Shown here: positions 26,798 to 36,164 of the stretch, one piece after another
Numbering within the stretch: the stretch's first letter is position 1
How the letters are laid out: each line of letters opens with the position of its first letter
NCBI GenBank assembly: GCA_030427085.1
Contig: JAUHXH010000004.1
Coordinates: 310,001-374,000 of the forward strand
DNA from: Gammaproteobacteria bacterium
GTDB lineage: Bacteria > Pseudomonadota > Gammaproteobacteria > Pseudomonadales > Halieaceae
Direction of reading: 5' to 3'
Length of the DNA: 64,000 nucleotides
Translations under genes and position numbers: made by a program
Notes under the pieces: model-generated
Told to the model about the DNA's origin: nothing
Databases searched by the model: none
The model's input: only the letters and a program-made list of their open reading frames with translations

Positions 26798-27478
26798 TCA
26801 GCGAGCGATGAGAACTTGCAGGCGGTGGCCCGCTTTTTCAGCGTGGTCGGCCAGGCGGCCCAGGTCGTCGATCACGCGATACATGAACATCACGTCGACC
26901 GGGGGCAGGCTGGCTTCCAGCTTGAACAGTTTTCTACTCAGTGAGGCGCCCAGTTTGTCGGTGGTGCGCTCCAGTTTGTCGAGCTCCTTCAGCATCTCTT
27001 CCACCCGCAGTACTTCGCGGCCGGTGAAGCCCACTTCCAGCAGTTCGTCCAGTTCCTGAATGGCGCGCAGGGCCTGGAAGCTGGCGGCAGTACAGCTGTC
27101 CACAAAGTTCAGCAGGGGCTCCTGCAGTTTCTCGGGAAATTGCATTTTGCGGCTCAATACCATGCCGGAGATGTCCTGGGCGCGGTTGGCGATGCGGTCC
27201 TGCACCGATACCAGCTCCAGCAGGTCGCCACGGGGCACCGGCAGGAACAGGCTCTTGGGCAAGTTGCGCCGCACCGAATTTTTGAGTTTGTCCGCTTCCC
27301 GTTCCATGCGTGCAATGTCGCGATGCACCTGCTTGGCGGTTTCCCACTCGCCGGCCTGGGACGCCTCGAAGAAGGGCGCTAACTGCTCTCCGGCCTCGTG
27401 ACACAGCAGCATGTGCTCCTGGATGGGGCGGATGGGGGATTTACCGAACAGGTTTTCAAGTGGATTGCGTACAGCCAT
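26798..27478 (-). CDS. DUF47 / TIGR00153 PhoU-like protein
   Basis: 226 residues, mostly helical, with the DUF47 pattern LFGKSPIRPIQEHMLLCHEA and ARMEREADKLKNSVRRNLPK, where Glu/Asp residues can bind metals as in PhoU. Such proteins are encoded with Pit transporters and are thought to modulate them. First gene of the operon; the ATG follows the promoter directly (leader about 25-30 bases). Confidence 0.92.
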   Translation of the reverse strand: MAVRNPLENLFGKSPIRPIQEHMLLCHEAGEQLAPFFEASQAGEWETAKQVHRDIARMEREADKLKNSVRRNLPKSLFLPVPRGDLLELVSVQDRIANRAQDISGMVLSRKMQFPEKLQEPLLNFVDSCTAASFQALRAIQELDELLEVGFTGREVLRVEEMLKELDKLERTTDKLGASLSRKLFKLEASLPPVDVMFMYRVIDDLGRLADHAEKAGHRLQVLIAR

Positions 27479-27507
27479 AGTGGAGGGGCTCCCTTGTGGT
27501 GGGGCGG

Positions 27508-27536
27508 ATTATAGGGATATGTCATCTATCTGTCAC
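27508..27536 (-). promoter_or_regulatory. DUF47-pit promoter overlapping a Pho-box-like sequence
   Basis: On the minus strand: -35 GTGACA (five of six), a 17-base spacer and a perfect -10 TATAAT, about 30 bases before the DUF47 start. On the plus strand 27519-27536 reads ATGTCATCTATCTGTCAC, two TGTCA(T/C) repeats 11 bases apart, matching 16 of 18 positions of the E. coli Pho-box consensus. PhoB bound there would cover the -35, and PhoB repression of DUF47-pit operons is known in Sinorhizobium. Confidence 0.75.
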
Positions 27537-27653
27537 AACTATAGACCCTGCTGTGGCAGGCCTGTTTATGGTAGCTCGAAACGCCCGGAAAACGGGGTTT
27601 TCGCCCGGAAGCCTGTGTTAGCATGACCACGATTAGCACGGGCCGGGGACGCC

Positions 27654-29429
27654 ATGGGCACTCAGATCAAGGAACAGTTTCGTAGTGGCAAGTTACAGAT
27701 AGCGAGTCTGGTGGACGACCTGGTTCGCGATGGTCTGATCCCGCCAGAGCGGGCCCCCCGGCTGTCCAGCTCCAATCTGGGGCAGGTGCACCCGCTGGTT
27801 TACCTGGCAGAGCAGCATATAGCCAACCCCTCGCGTCCAGGTAGCGAGCTGGAAATGGAGCAGCTACTGGCCTGGCTTTCCCGGCGCTGTGACCAGCCGG
27901 TGTACGACATCGACCCGCTGAAGATCAACGTGAGTGCGGTCGCCGAGGTGATGTCGCTGGCCTTCGCTCAGCGGCACCAGATCCTCGCGGTGGAAGTCCA
28001 CAAGGATGAGGTGGTCATCGCCAGCGCCGAACCCGGGGTGAGCGATTGGGTCAGCAATCTGGAACATGTGCTGCGGAAGAAAATCCGCCGGGTGCTGGCC
28101 GATCCCCGCGACATCACTCGCCACACCAGCGAGTTCTACACCATGGCGCGCTCGGTGCGCTCAGCCCACAGTGTGGGTAGCGGCAAGGGCGCCGGCGGTG
28201 TAACCAACCTCGAACAAATGCTGGAGCTGGGCTCGATGAAAGAGCCCGATGCCAACGACCAGCACATCGTCAGCGTGGTGGACTGGTTGCTGCAGTACGC
28301 CTTCGAGCAGCGTGCCAGCGATATCCACATCGAGCCGCGGCGCGACGTGGGCAAGGTACGATTCCGCATCGACGGTGTGCTGCACGACGTCTACGAGTTG
28401 CCCGGGCAGGTCTGCAACGCCGTGACCAGTCGCATCAAGATTCTGGGCCGCATGGACCTGGCGGAAAAACGCCGGCCCCAGGATGGCCGCCTGAAAACCC
28501 GCTCGCTGGAAGGGACCGAGGTAGAACTGCGCCTGGCTACGCTGCCCACCGCATTCGGCGAAAAGCTGGTGATGCGGATATTCGACCCCGAGGTACTGCA
28601 AAAGAGCTTCGAAGAGCTGGGCCTGGCCGAGGAAGATCTGCGTCGCTGGAATGCCATGACCGACGTGGGTAACGGCATCGCGCTGGTTACCGGTCCCACC
28701 GGCTCCGGTAAAACCACCACGCTCTATTCCACCCTGCGCAAGCTCGCCACCTCGCAAGTCAACGTGTGCACCATTGAAGACCCGATCGAGATGGTGGAGG
28801 ACGCCTTCAACCAAATGCAGGTTAATCACGGCATCAACCTGGATTTCTCCGCGGGCGTGCGCGCCCTGATGCGGCAGGACCCCGACATCATCATGATCGG
28901 TGAGATTCGTGACCTGGAAACGGCCAACATGGCGGTGCAAGCTGCGCTCACCGGCCACCTGGTGATCTCTACCCTGCACACCAATGACTCGCCCAGCTCG
29001 ATCGCGCGCCTGTTGGAGCTGGGGGTGCCCTATTACCTGATTCGCGCCACTGTGCGGGGGGTGATGTCCCAGCGCCTGGTGCGCGTGCTGTGCCCTGACT
29101 GCAAAACCTTCGTGCCCACCGATGAAACGGCATGGCGTGAACTGACCCGACCCTGGAAAGTGCAGATGCCAGAGAAGATGCCCGTGCCGGTGGGGTGTAA
29201 AGCGTGCCGGGATACCGGTTATCGCGGCCGGCAAGGTATCTACGAAGTGCTGCTGTGCAGCGCCGAAGTGCAGGAAGAAATTCAGCCAAGCATCGACACG
29301 CCGCGCCTGCGCCGCCAGGCCATGGCCGAGGGCATGCGCACGCTGCGCCTGTCCGGCGCCCGCCGCGTCGCTCGGGGACAGACCACGATTGAGGAAGTGA
29401 TGCGGGTCGCCCCCGTGATCGACAAATAA
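27654..29429 (+). CDS. GspE/PilB-family secretion or pilus ATPase
   Basis: A 591-residue hexameric ATPase of type II secretion/type IV pili. An N-terminal domain (about 1-160) is followed by SDIHIEPRRDVGKVRFRIDG, Walker A GPTGSGKTTT (from 347), the Asp box TIEDPIEMVEDAFNQMQV, Walker B RQDPDIIMIGEIRD, the His box LTGHLVISTLHTNDSPS, and a tetracysteine zinc site (CPDC, CKAC). No gsp or pil partner lies in this window, so it is an orphan here. glnE follows on the same strand after 43 bases. Confidence 0.9.
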   Translation: MGTQIKEQFRSGKLQIASLVDDLVRDGLIPPERAPRLSSSNLGQVHPLVYLAEQHIANPSRPGSELEMEQLLAWLSRRCDQPVYDIDPLKINVSAVAEVMSLAFAQRHQILAVEVHKDEVVIASAEPGVSDWVSNLEHVLRKKIRRVLADPRDITRHTSEFYTMARSVRSAHSVGSGKGAGGVTNLEQMLELGSMKEPDANDQHIVSVVDWLLQYAFEQRASDIHIEPRRDVGKVRFRIDGVLHDVYELPGQVCNAVTSRIKILGRMDLAEKRRPQDGRLKTRSLEGTEVELRLATLPTAFGEKLVMRIFDPEVLQKSFEELGLAEEDLRRWNAMTDVGNGIALVTGPTGSGKTTTLYSTLRKLATSQVNVCTIEDPIEMVEDAFNQMQVNHGINLDFSAGVRALMRQDPDIIMIGEIRDLETANMAVQAALTGHLVISTLHTNDSPSSIARLLELGVPYYLIRATVRGVMSQRLVRVLCPDCKTFVPTDETAWRELTRPWKVQMPEKMPVPVGCKACRDTGYRGRQGIYEVLLCSAEVQEEIQPSIDTPRLRRQAMAEGMRTLRLSGARRVARGQTTIEEVMRVAPVIDK

Positions 29430-29472
29430 CAACTGCATTCAAGGGCGGTTCGCGACCGCCGGGGTACCCGCC

Positions 29473-32355
29473 ATGCAAACCGATTTCCTGCCCGAGTCAC
29501 TGGCCAGCGAGGCCCAACGGGCCTGGCAGCGCATTCTGGAGCGAGCCGACGAAACCACTACGCAGGACCTGATTGAGCTGGCCGCCCACGGGGAGCACGC
29601 GGGCGAAATTGCCCGGGTACTGGCTTGCTCCCCCTTCGTGGTGGAGCAGAGCTTGCGCCGCCCCGCCCTGTTGCTCGACCTCCTCGCGGGCGGCGACCTG
29701 GCGCGTTCCTTCGTCGAAAATGAATGCCTCACTTCATTGCAAGCGGCGCTTGCCGCAGAACCTGATCTCGACACCACCTTGCGCCGTTTCCGACAGCGCC
29801 AGATGTTGCGTATCGTATGGCGCGACTTCACCCGTCGAGCCGATACCGGCGAAACCACACGCGATACCTCGCTTCTGGCCGAGGCCTGTCTGCAAGTAGC
29901 TCAGAACACACTCCATGCGGAGCTGGTGCAACGTCACGGCCAGCCCATAGGTCGCCACAGCGGCGAGCCGCAGGAGCTGATCGTGATCGCCATGGGAAAA
30001 CTGGGTGCGCGCGAGCTCAACCTGTCTTCCGACATCGATCTGATCTTTGCCTACCCCGAATCCGGGCAGACCGATGGCGACAAGTGCATCACCAACGAAG
30101 AATTTTTCATCAAACTCGGGCAGCGCCTGATCGCCAGTCTTGACCGGGTGAACGCCGAGGGATTTGTGTTCCGTGTGGACATGCGCCTGCGTCCCTACGG
30201 TGACAGCGGCGCACTGGTGCACAACTTTACCGCGCTGGAGGAGTACTACCAGGACCAGGGCCGCGACTGGGAGCGTTACGCCATGATCAAGGCGCGCCCG
30301 GTGACGGGACAGCCCCGCTACGCGCGCGAATTAATCGAAGATCTGCGCCCCTTTGTCTATCGGCGCTACGTGGACTTTGGCGTGATCGAGAGCCTGCGCG
30401 GCATGAAACAGATGATCAACGCAGAAGTGCGGCGCCGGGGTTTGGACAACAACGTCAAGCTCGGTCACGGCGGCATTCGCGAGGTGGAATTTATCGCCCA
30501 GTGCTTCCAGCTAATTCGGGGTGGACGCGACTTCGGTCTGCAGCAGCGTGAGCTGCTGCCGGTGTTGGAAGAGTGTGTAAACCTCGCCTGCCTGCCGCAG
30601 GCCGCTGCCGCGGAACTACGCGAGGCTTATCTTTTTCTGCGCGATTCAGAGCACGCAATCCAGGGCTACATGGATCGCCAGACTCAGGAGCTACCGGTCG
30701 ATCCGCTACCGCAGGCAGCGATGGCGCAAGTGATGGGCCGTGCCGACTGGGAGGCTTACCTCGGGGAACTGGCAGCACAGCGACAACGGGTGTCGGCACA
30801 TTTCGATGCATTGATAGCCGCGCCGGAGGAGGAATCGGAGAGCGACGCGCCAGATCTGCTGCTGTGGGGCGAACAACTCGACGCCCCGATCCTCGAGGAA
30901 CTGGGTTTTCAGGATCCCGACACAGCGCTGGCCCAGCTTCAGGAATTGCAGCAATCCCGCCGCATCACCGTATTGCAGGCCGCGGGCAGGGAGCGCCTCG
31001 AGGCCTTCATGCCGCAATTGATTCGCGCCTGTGCCGAGGTGGAGGATCCTGACCTCGCGCTGGCTCGGCTGTTGCCGCTGGTTAGCGCTGTGGCCCGTCG
31101 CAGCGCCTACCTTGCGCTGCTGCTCGAAAACCCTCAGGCGCTGGATGAACTGGTGGCTCTGTGTCACGCCAGTCCCTGGATCGCCGAACAGATGACGGCG
31201 CGCCCGGTATTGCTGGACGAATTGCTGGATCGAGCCAGTCTTTACACCGCGCCGGATAAGGAAGCCCTGCTGTCGGAGCTACGCGAGTTCACAGCGCGCA
31301 TTCCCATGGATGACCTGGAGGCGCAGATGGATGCCCTGCGTTACTTCCAGGCCGCCCACGTGCTGCGCGTGGCCGCCAGTGAAATTACCGGGCGCCTGCC
31401 GCTGAAACAGGTCAGCGACAAGCTGACCTATATCGCAGAGGTTTTGCTGGAACAGTGCATCGCAGTGGCCTGGGCGGACCTGACCGCCAAGTATGGTGAG
31501 CCCGCGAAGGACAGCCCCGGCACCGGTTTTACCGTACTCGGCTACGGCAAGTTGGGCGGTATTGAGCTGGGCTACGGCTCCGACCTCGATCTGGTGTTTG
31601 TGTTTGATGCCAAACGCCAGGGCGTTACCAGTGGTCCGCGCAGCATCGACAACACCGTGTTCTACACACGGCTCGGCCAGCTGGTGATCCACATTCTGGA
31701 AACGCGCATGTCCCTCGGGCAGCTCTACGAAGTGGACCTGCGCCTGCGGCCTTCCGGGGAGTCAGGCATGCTGGTGCCGAGCCTTTCCGGCTTCGACAAT
31801 TACCAGCGCGACTCTGCCTGGACCTGGGAACATCAGGCCCTGGTGCGAGCACGGCACGTGGCCGGCGACGTCACGGTGGCAGAGGCGGCAGAAGCGGTGC
31901 GCCGCGAGACCCTGTGTCGTGAGCGCGACGAGGCATCCCTGGCTGCAGAAGTGGTTAAAATGCGTCGAAAAATGCGTGATCACCTGCTGCCGCGGGAGGA
32001 TCGGCAAAATGGGGAATTTCACCTAAAACAGGGCGGCGGCGGTATCGTCGATATTGAATTTATGGTGCAATACGCCGTCTTGGCCTGGTCTCACCGGGTC
32101 CCGGCGCTGGCGCGGTGGTCCGACAATGTTCGCATTCTCGAGACCCTCGGCCAGGAAGGCTTATTCGAGCAGTCGGAATGCGAGCTCCTGACGGAGGCAT
32201 ACCTCGCGTACCGATCGGCTGCCCATCAACTTTCCTTGCAGCAAAATCCGGGTGTTGTGCCAGCGGGGCGCTTCGATGATTATCGCGGCGCGGTCGAGGC
32301 CAAGTGGCAACAATTATTCGCGGGAGTGAACCCGCAGGCGGAAGGAGAAGAGTGA
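29473..32355 (+). CDS. glnE: Bifunctional glutamine synthetase adenylyltransferase/deadenylylase
   Basis: 960 residues, full length. Two nucleotidyltransferase domains carry GxSD-xDxD motifs: ELNLSSDIDLIFAYPESG (N-terminal deadenylylase half) and GIELGYGSDLDLVFVFD (C-terminal adenylyltransferase half), separated by helical regions. It adds and removes AMP on glutamine synthetase under control of PII, matching nitrogen assimilation to supply. Its stop overlaps the ilvE start (TGATG). Confidence 0.96.
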   Translation: MQTDFLPESLASEAQRAWQRILERADETTTQDLIELAAHGEHAGEIARVLACSPFVVEQSLRRPALLLDLLAGGDLARSFVENECLTSLQAALAAEPDLDTTLRRFRQRQMLRIVWRDFTRRADTGETTRDTSLLAEACLQVAQNTLHAELVQRHGQPIGRHSGEPQELIVIAMGKLGARELNLSSDIDLIFAYPESGQTDGDKCITNEEFFIKLGQRLIASLDRVNAEGFVFRVDMRLRPYGDSGALVHNFTALEEYYQDQGRDWERYAMIKARPVTGQPRYARELIEDLRPFVYRRYVDFGVIESLRGMKQMINAEVRRRGLDNNVKLGHGGIREVEFIAQCFQLIRGGRDFGLQQRELLPVLEECVNLACLPQAAAAELREAYLFLRDSEHAIQGYMDRQTQELPVDPLPQAAMAQVMGRADWEAYLGELAAQRQRVSAHFDALIAAPEEESESDAPDLLLWGEQLDAPILEELGFQDPDTALAQLQELQQSRRITVLQAAGRERLEAFMPQLIRACAEVEDPDLALARLLPLVSAVARRSAYLALLLENPQALDELVALCHASPWIAEQMTARPVLLDELLDRASLYTAPDKEALLSELREFTARIPMDDLEAQMDALRYFQAAHVLRVAASEITGRLPLKQVSDKLTYIAEVLLEQCIAVAWADLTAKYGEPAKDSPGTGFTVLGYGKLGGIELGYGSDLDLVFVFDAKRQGVTSGPRSIDNTVFYTRLGQLVIHILETRMSLGQLYEVDLRLRPSGESGMLVPSLSGFDNYQRDSAWTWEHQALVRARHVAGDVTVAEAAEAVRRETLCRERDEASLAAEVVKMRRKMRDHLLPREDRQNGEFHLKQGGGGIVDIEFMVQYAVLAWSHRVPALARWSDNVRILETLGQEGLFEQSECELLTEAYLAYRSAAHQLSLQQNPGVVPAGRFDDYRGAVEAKWQQLFAGVNPQAEGEE

Positions 32356-33281
32356 TGAACCTGGCCGATCGCGATGGTCTTATCTGGCTGGATGGAGAAA
32401 TGGTGCCCTGGCGCGAAGCCAAGGTGCACGTCCTGACCCACACCCTTCACTATGGTCTCGGCGTATTCGAAGGCGTGCGCGCCTACATGACGCCCGATCG
32501 CGGTAGCTGCATTTTCCGCCTGAAAGAACACACCGACCGCCTGTTCCGTTCCGCTCACATCCTGGGCATGGACATGCCCTTCGACAAGGCCACGCTGAAC
32601 GACGCGCAAAAAGCTGTTGTGCGTGAGAACAACCTGGAAGAAGCCTACCTGCGCCCGATGTGTTTTTACGGCTCTGAAGGCATGGGCCTGCGCGCCGACA
32701 ACCTGAAGACCCACGTAATGGTCGCCGCCTGGGAGTGGCCCTCCTACATGGACCCGGATGCCAAGAATCGCGGCATCAAGGTGCGCACTTCGTCGTACAC
32801 CCGCCACCACGTGAACATCACCATGTGCAAGGCGAAGGCCAATGGCAACTACATCAACTCCATGTTGGCGTTGAAAGAGGCGCTGGACTGCGGCGCCGAA
32901 GAAGCCATGCTGTTGGACAACGAAGGTTACGTGGCCGAGGGCAGCGGCGAGAACATCTTCCTGGTGCGCGACAACCGCATCTACACCCCCGAGCTGACTT
33001 CCTGCCTGGACGGCATCACCCGCAACTGCATTTTCACGCTGGCGGGTGAGTTGGGCTACACGATCGAAGAAAAGCGCATCACCCGCGACGAAGTTTACGT
33101 GGCGGACGAGGCCTTCTTCACCGGCACCGCGGCAGAGGTAGTACCCATTCGCGAAGTGGACGGCCGCACTATCGGTAGCGGCAGCCGCGGCCCGCTCACC
33201 GAGAAGCTGCAAACCATGTACTTCGACTCGGTACGCGGCAATCGCAGCGAAAACACCGAGTGGCTGGAGCCCGTGGCCTGA
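32355..33281 (+). CDS. ilvE: Branched-chain amino-acid aminotransferase
   Basis: A 308-residue fold-type IV PLP enzyme for the last step of valine, leucine and isoleucine synthesis. The start ATG shares one base with the glnE stop; the open frame extends upstream into glnE. HTLHYGLGVFEGVRAY and KANGNYINSMLALKEA (PLP Lys before the GNY) and EGYVAEGSGENIFLVRD are family signatures. Length matches E. coli IlvE. Partner of ilvD and leuA in this window. Confidence 0.96.
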   Translation: MNLADRDGLIWLDGEMVPWREAKVHVLTHTLHYGLGVFEGVRAYMTPDRGSCIFRLKEHTDRLFRSAHILGMDMPFDKATLNDAQKAVVRENNLEEAYLRPMCFYGSEGMGLRADNLKTHVMVAAWEWPSYMDPDAKNRGIKVRTSSYTRHHVNITMCKAKANGNYINSMLALKEALDCGAEEAMLLDNEGYVAEGSGENIFLVRDNRIYTPELTSCLDGITRNCIFTLAGELGYTIEEKRITRDEVYVADEAFFTGTAAEVVPIREVDGRTIGSGSRGPLTEKLQTMYFDSVRGNRSENTEWLEPVA

Positions 33282-33310
33282 GCTGAGCACCGGCACCGGT
33301 TTAGTCTTTC

Positions 33311-34336
33311 GTGGACAAGGTGAACAACATCCTCGTCGTCGGCCCTGCCTGGGTCGGCGACATGGTGATGTCCCAAACGCTCTACCAGTTGCTGCGGCAA
33401 CATAATCCCCACTGCCAGATTGACGTGCTCGCTCCCGCCTGGAGTGAACCGCTTTTGGCGCGTATGCCGGAAGTGCGCCACGCCCTGAATATGCCGCTGG
33501 GGCACGGTGCCCTGGGCATCGGTGAGCGCCGCCGCCTCGGGCATTCCCTGCGCGGACGCTATGACCAGGCCATCGTGCTGCCCAACTCCTTCAAGTCCGC
33601 CCTCGTGCCCTGGTTTGCCGGCATTCCCCGTCGCACGGGTTGGCGCGGTGAAATGCGTTACGGCCTGTTGAATGACTTGCGTCGCCTCGACGAAGAACGC
33701 TACCCATTGATGGTGCAGCAGTTCATGGCCCTGGGCTTGCCCGCTGGCGAACCGGTTGCGCGTGACGCCCATCAGCCGGCCTTGCAGGTGGATGCGGATC
33801 AAGCCCTGGCCTGTCGAAATCATCTCGGACTGGCGCCCGACCTGCCCCTGTTGGCGTTATGCCCCGGCGCCGAGTTCGGCCCTGCCAAGCGCTGGCCGGA
33901 ACGGCATTTCGGAGCACTGGCGCGTCACTATCTCGAGCGCGGCTGGCAGGTGGCGCTGTTTGGTTCCGCCAATGACAAGGCAGTAACTGAGAGCGTTCGA
34001 GAGCAGGCCGGGGAACATCCCCAGTGTTTTGATCTCGCCGGCAAAACTGCGTTGGCGGAAGCGGTGGATCTACTGTCGCTGGCCGATGCCGTGGTCAGCA
34101 ATGACTCCGGACTGATGCACATCGCTGCCGCCCTGCACCGTCCTTTGGTGGTGGTGTACGGCGCGACGTCGCCGCGTTTCACTCCACCCCTGTCAGCCAG
34201 CTCCGATATGTTGGTCTCCGACCTCGAGTGTGCACCCTGTTTTGCGCGGGACTGCCCGCTGGGCCACCAGGACTGTCTGCAAAAACTTTCGCACGAGGCG
34301 GTGATCAACCGGCTCGACCCGTTGGTAACCCGGTAA
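33311..34336 (+). CDS. waaF: ADP-heptose:LPS heptosyltransferase II
   Basis: A 341-residue GT9 enzyme adding the second L-glycero-D-manno-heptose to the LPS inner core. NILVVGPAWVGDMVMSQTLY is the N-terminal signature, and CPGAEFGPAKRWPERHFG and SNDSGLMHIAAALHRPLVVV are the ADP-heptose-binding parts. GTG start; a second GTG three codons later is possible. waaC follows after six bases, and both use ADP-heptose made via hldE at 58.9 kb. Confidence 0.94.
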   Translation: MDKVNNILVVGPAWVGDMVMSQTLYQLLRQHNPHCQIDVLAPAWSEPLLARMPEVRHALNMPLGHGALGIGERRRLGHSLRGRYDQAIVLPNSFKSALVPWFAGIPRRTGWRGEMRYGLLNDLRRLDEERYPLMVQQFMALGLPAGEPVARDAHQPALQVDADQALACRNHLGLAPDLPLLALCPGAEFGPAKRWPERHFGALARHYLERGWQVALFGSANDKAVTESVREQAGEHPQCFDLAGKTALAEAVDLLSLADAVVSNDSGLMHIAAALHRPLVVVYGATSPRFTPPLSASSDMLVSDLECAPCFARDCPLGHQDCLQKLSHEAVINRLDPLVTR

Positions 34337-34342
34337 CCATCA

Positions 34343-35323
34343 ATGCGCGTCCTGATCGTAAAAACTTCTTCGCTGGGGGATGTCATTCACACCCTGCCGG
34401 CACTGACCGACGCAGCCGCCGCTTTGCCCAGCGTGACTTTCGACTGGGTGGTGGAGGAGGCCTTCGCAGAGATACCCCAGTGGCACCCGGCCGTGAATAC
34501 CGTGATTCCAGTCGCCCTACGCCGCTGGCGGAAGTCGCCCATTCAAAGTTTCAGTGGCCCCGAATGGCGGCGCTGCAAAGCGGAGCTGAAGCGCCACCAC
34601 TACGATGCGGTCATCGACGCGCAAGGACTGGTCAAGAGTGCCCTCCTGGCGCGAATGGTCAAGGCGCCGCGCTATGGCATGGATAAGGACTCCGTACGGG
34701 AGCGCTGGGCGACCTTGGTGTACCACCATAAAATCCCTGTGCCCCGCGACATGCACGCGGTAGAACGCACGCGACTGCTTTTTGCTAAGGCACTGAAATA
34801 TCCGCTACCGGAATCACGCGGTGATTACGGCCTGCGTGACAACCTCCCGCAAGTACAAGATAACCTGCCACCCGGATTGTTATTTTTCCACGGCACCGCG
34901 CGCGATGAAAAGCTCTGGCCGGAGGATCACTGGATACGCCTGGCCGAGCTGGCTGATCAGGCGGGCTATCGCGCCTGGCTGCCTTGGGGCAACAAAACGG
35001 AAAAAGCGCGCGCCAAACGTATCGCCGCCAATGCGTCGAATGCCCAGGTACTACCGCGCCTGGACCTGCGCGGCTTGGCCAGCATGTTGTTGCAGGTAAA
35101 GGGTGCAGTAGCTGTCGATACTGGACTTGGCCATCTGAGCGCAGCACTGGACGTGCCCACCGTGTCTTTGTATGGCCCGACCTCGGCAAAGCTAATCGGC
35201 GCCTATGGGGAAAATCAGGTGCATCTGAGTACGCCGGGCGACAAAGACGCAACGCCCGAGGAGCAGATGGCCGCGATCACGCCGGAGCAATGCCTTCAGG
35301 CTTTATTGCCGCTGGTGCGGTAG
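34343..35323 (+). CDS. waaC: LPS heptosyltransferase I
   Basis: A 326-residue GT9 enzyme adding the first heptose to Kdo2-lipid A. The N-terminus MRVLIVKTSSLGDVIHTLPA and the motifs FHGTARDEKLWPEDHW and AVDTGLGHLSAALDVPTVSL are typical of WaaC. Last gene of the plus-strand run glnE-ilvE-waaF-waaC, an order shared with Pseudomonas as I recall it. Confidence 0.94.
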   Translation: MRVLIVKTSSLGDVIHTLPALTDAAAALPSVTFDWVVEEAFAEIPQWHPAVNTVIPVALRRWRKSPIQSFSGPEWRRCKAELKRHHYDAVIDAQGLVKSALLARMVKAPRYGMDKDSVRERWATLVYHHKIPVPRDMHAVERTRLLFAKALKYPLPESRGDYGLRDNLPQVQDNLPPGLLFFHGTARDEKLWPEDHWIRLAELADQAGYRAWLPWGNKTEKARAKRIAANASNAQVLPRLDLRGLASMLLQVKGAVAVDTGLGHLSAALDVPTVSLYGPTSAKLIGAYGENQVHLSTPGDKDATPEEQMAAITPEQCLQALLPLVR

Positions 35324-35408
35324 GTGCCCCTGTTTAAGTCTGCCCTGGGCGAGTTCGGACCATTTGGCCATAAGCGGTGAAGTGCGGGACGGCGTAATTA
35401 CTACCTCA

Positions 35409-35867
35409 TTAAAAAACCTGAATACCCGAACGCTTGGCCACCGAGCGCATTTTTTTGTCTAGCGTGGCCAGAGGTAGTCCAGCATTTCGAGCCAGTAGCA
35501 GGTAGGCAGCGTCGTAAGCCGTAACCCCAAATGCGTCAGCAGCCTCAAATAGCGCCAGTGGGGTTTCACGTCGATCGATGCAGATGGAAAACAGGTCGTG
35601 AAGTGCGTGCAGTGTTTTTACCGCGGTACTGTACTCCAGTTCGTTTTCTCGGACGTAGTAAGCAGCGACATTGGCGGCTTCGTAGCACCAAAGGTAAGGT
35701 ACGATTCCCTGGCGGTCTTCCGCGTTTAAATAATCACGTACTGACAGCGCGTAGCGCCGATCGGCCGGTTTGCCGCTGCTGATCAGCCAGCGCATCGCCA
35801 CACTGTTATCGACGACCAGAGCGCTGCTAGCATAAGTACCGGTGGGTTCCCTTATCTCAAATCCCAC
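35409..35867 (-). CDS. vapC: VapC-type PIN-domain toxin
   Basis: A 152-residue ribonuclease-fold toxin. PIN acidic residues are seen in ALVVDNSVAMRW (first Asp), CYEAANV (Glu), VTAYDAAYLLLA (Asp) and LATLDKKM (Asp). VapC toxins cut tRNA or rRNA; the target is unknown. It starts with a GTG inside the last 11 bases of the antitoxin gene, so it is translated by coupling. Residues 1-15 precede the usual PIN start. Confidence 0.87.
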   Translation of the reverse strand: MGFEIREPTGTYASSALVVDNSVAMRWLISSGKPADRRYALSVRDYLNAEDRQGIVPYLWCYEAANVAAYYVRENELEYSTAVKTLHALHDLFSICIDRRETPLALFEAADAFGVTAYDAAYLLLARNAGLPLATLDKKMRSVAKRSGIQVF

Positions 35868-36093
35868 GTTTGCGACCTTCCTTGATGACTTGCTCCAACG
35901 GCGTTTCTACTACACGGGGTTCCAGCGTCAACAGGAAGTCCATTGCTTTTTTGCGCTCAGCATCTTGAGGTAATGGGCGTATTTCCGCGATGGGTTTACC
36001 GTGTTTGAGAATAACAGCGGGCTCGCCGGAATCGACCACCTGATTGATGATCTGGTTGGGTTTCTTGTTGACGTCGGCCATAGTGACTTTCAC
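35857..36093 (-). CDS. Phd/YefM-family antitoxin
   Basis: 78 residues. MKVTMADVNKKPNQIINQVV and SGEPAVILKHGKPIAEIRPL form the DNA-binding Phd/YefM N-terminus; the C-terminal roughly 30 residues would wrap the VapC toxin. The gene overlaps vapC, the standard antitoxin-first order. It probably represses its own promoter through the repeats just upstream. Confidence 0.88.
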   Translation of the reverse strand: MKVTMADVNKKPNQIINQVVDSGEPAVILKHGKPIAEIRPLPQDAERKKAMDFLLTLEPRVVETPLEQVIKEGRKRGI

Positions 36094-36111
36094 AGCGGAT
36101 GCTCCAATTTA

Positions 36112-36129
36112 TACGTAAAAGTGTACGTA
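36112..36129. promoter_or_regulatory. Operator-like TACGTA repeats upstream of phd-vapC
   Basis: Two copies of the self-complementary hexamer TACGTA separated by six bases (12-base period), 19 bases before the antitoxin start. Spaced palindromic boxes like this are typical binding sites of Phd-family dimers. Assigned by position and symmetry only. Confidence 0.5.
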
Positions 36130-36164
36130 GAAATTAGTATAGCCTATTGCCTGACGAGAAGCCC

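Noticed and set aside
27581-27612. Repeated CGCCCGGAA with GAAAAC/GTTTTC stem before the GspE-like gene
   Set aside because: Looks like a hairpin, but without a T-run or a gene ending there it is not called a terminator.
28161-29438. 425-codon open frame antisense to the GspE-like ATPase
   Set aside because: The ATPase on the other strand has every expected motif; the antisense product is His/Gln-rich low-complexity shadow sequence.
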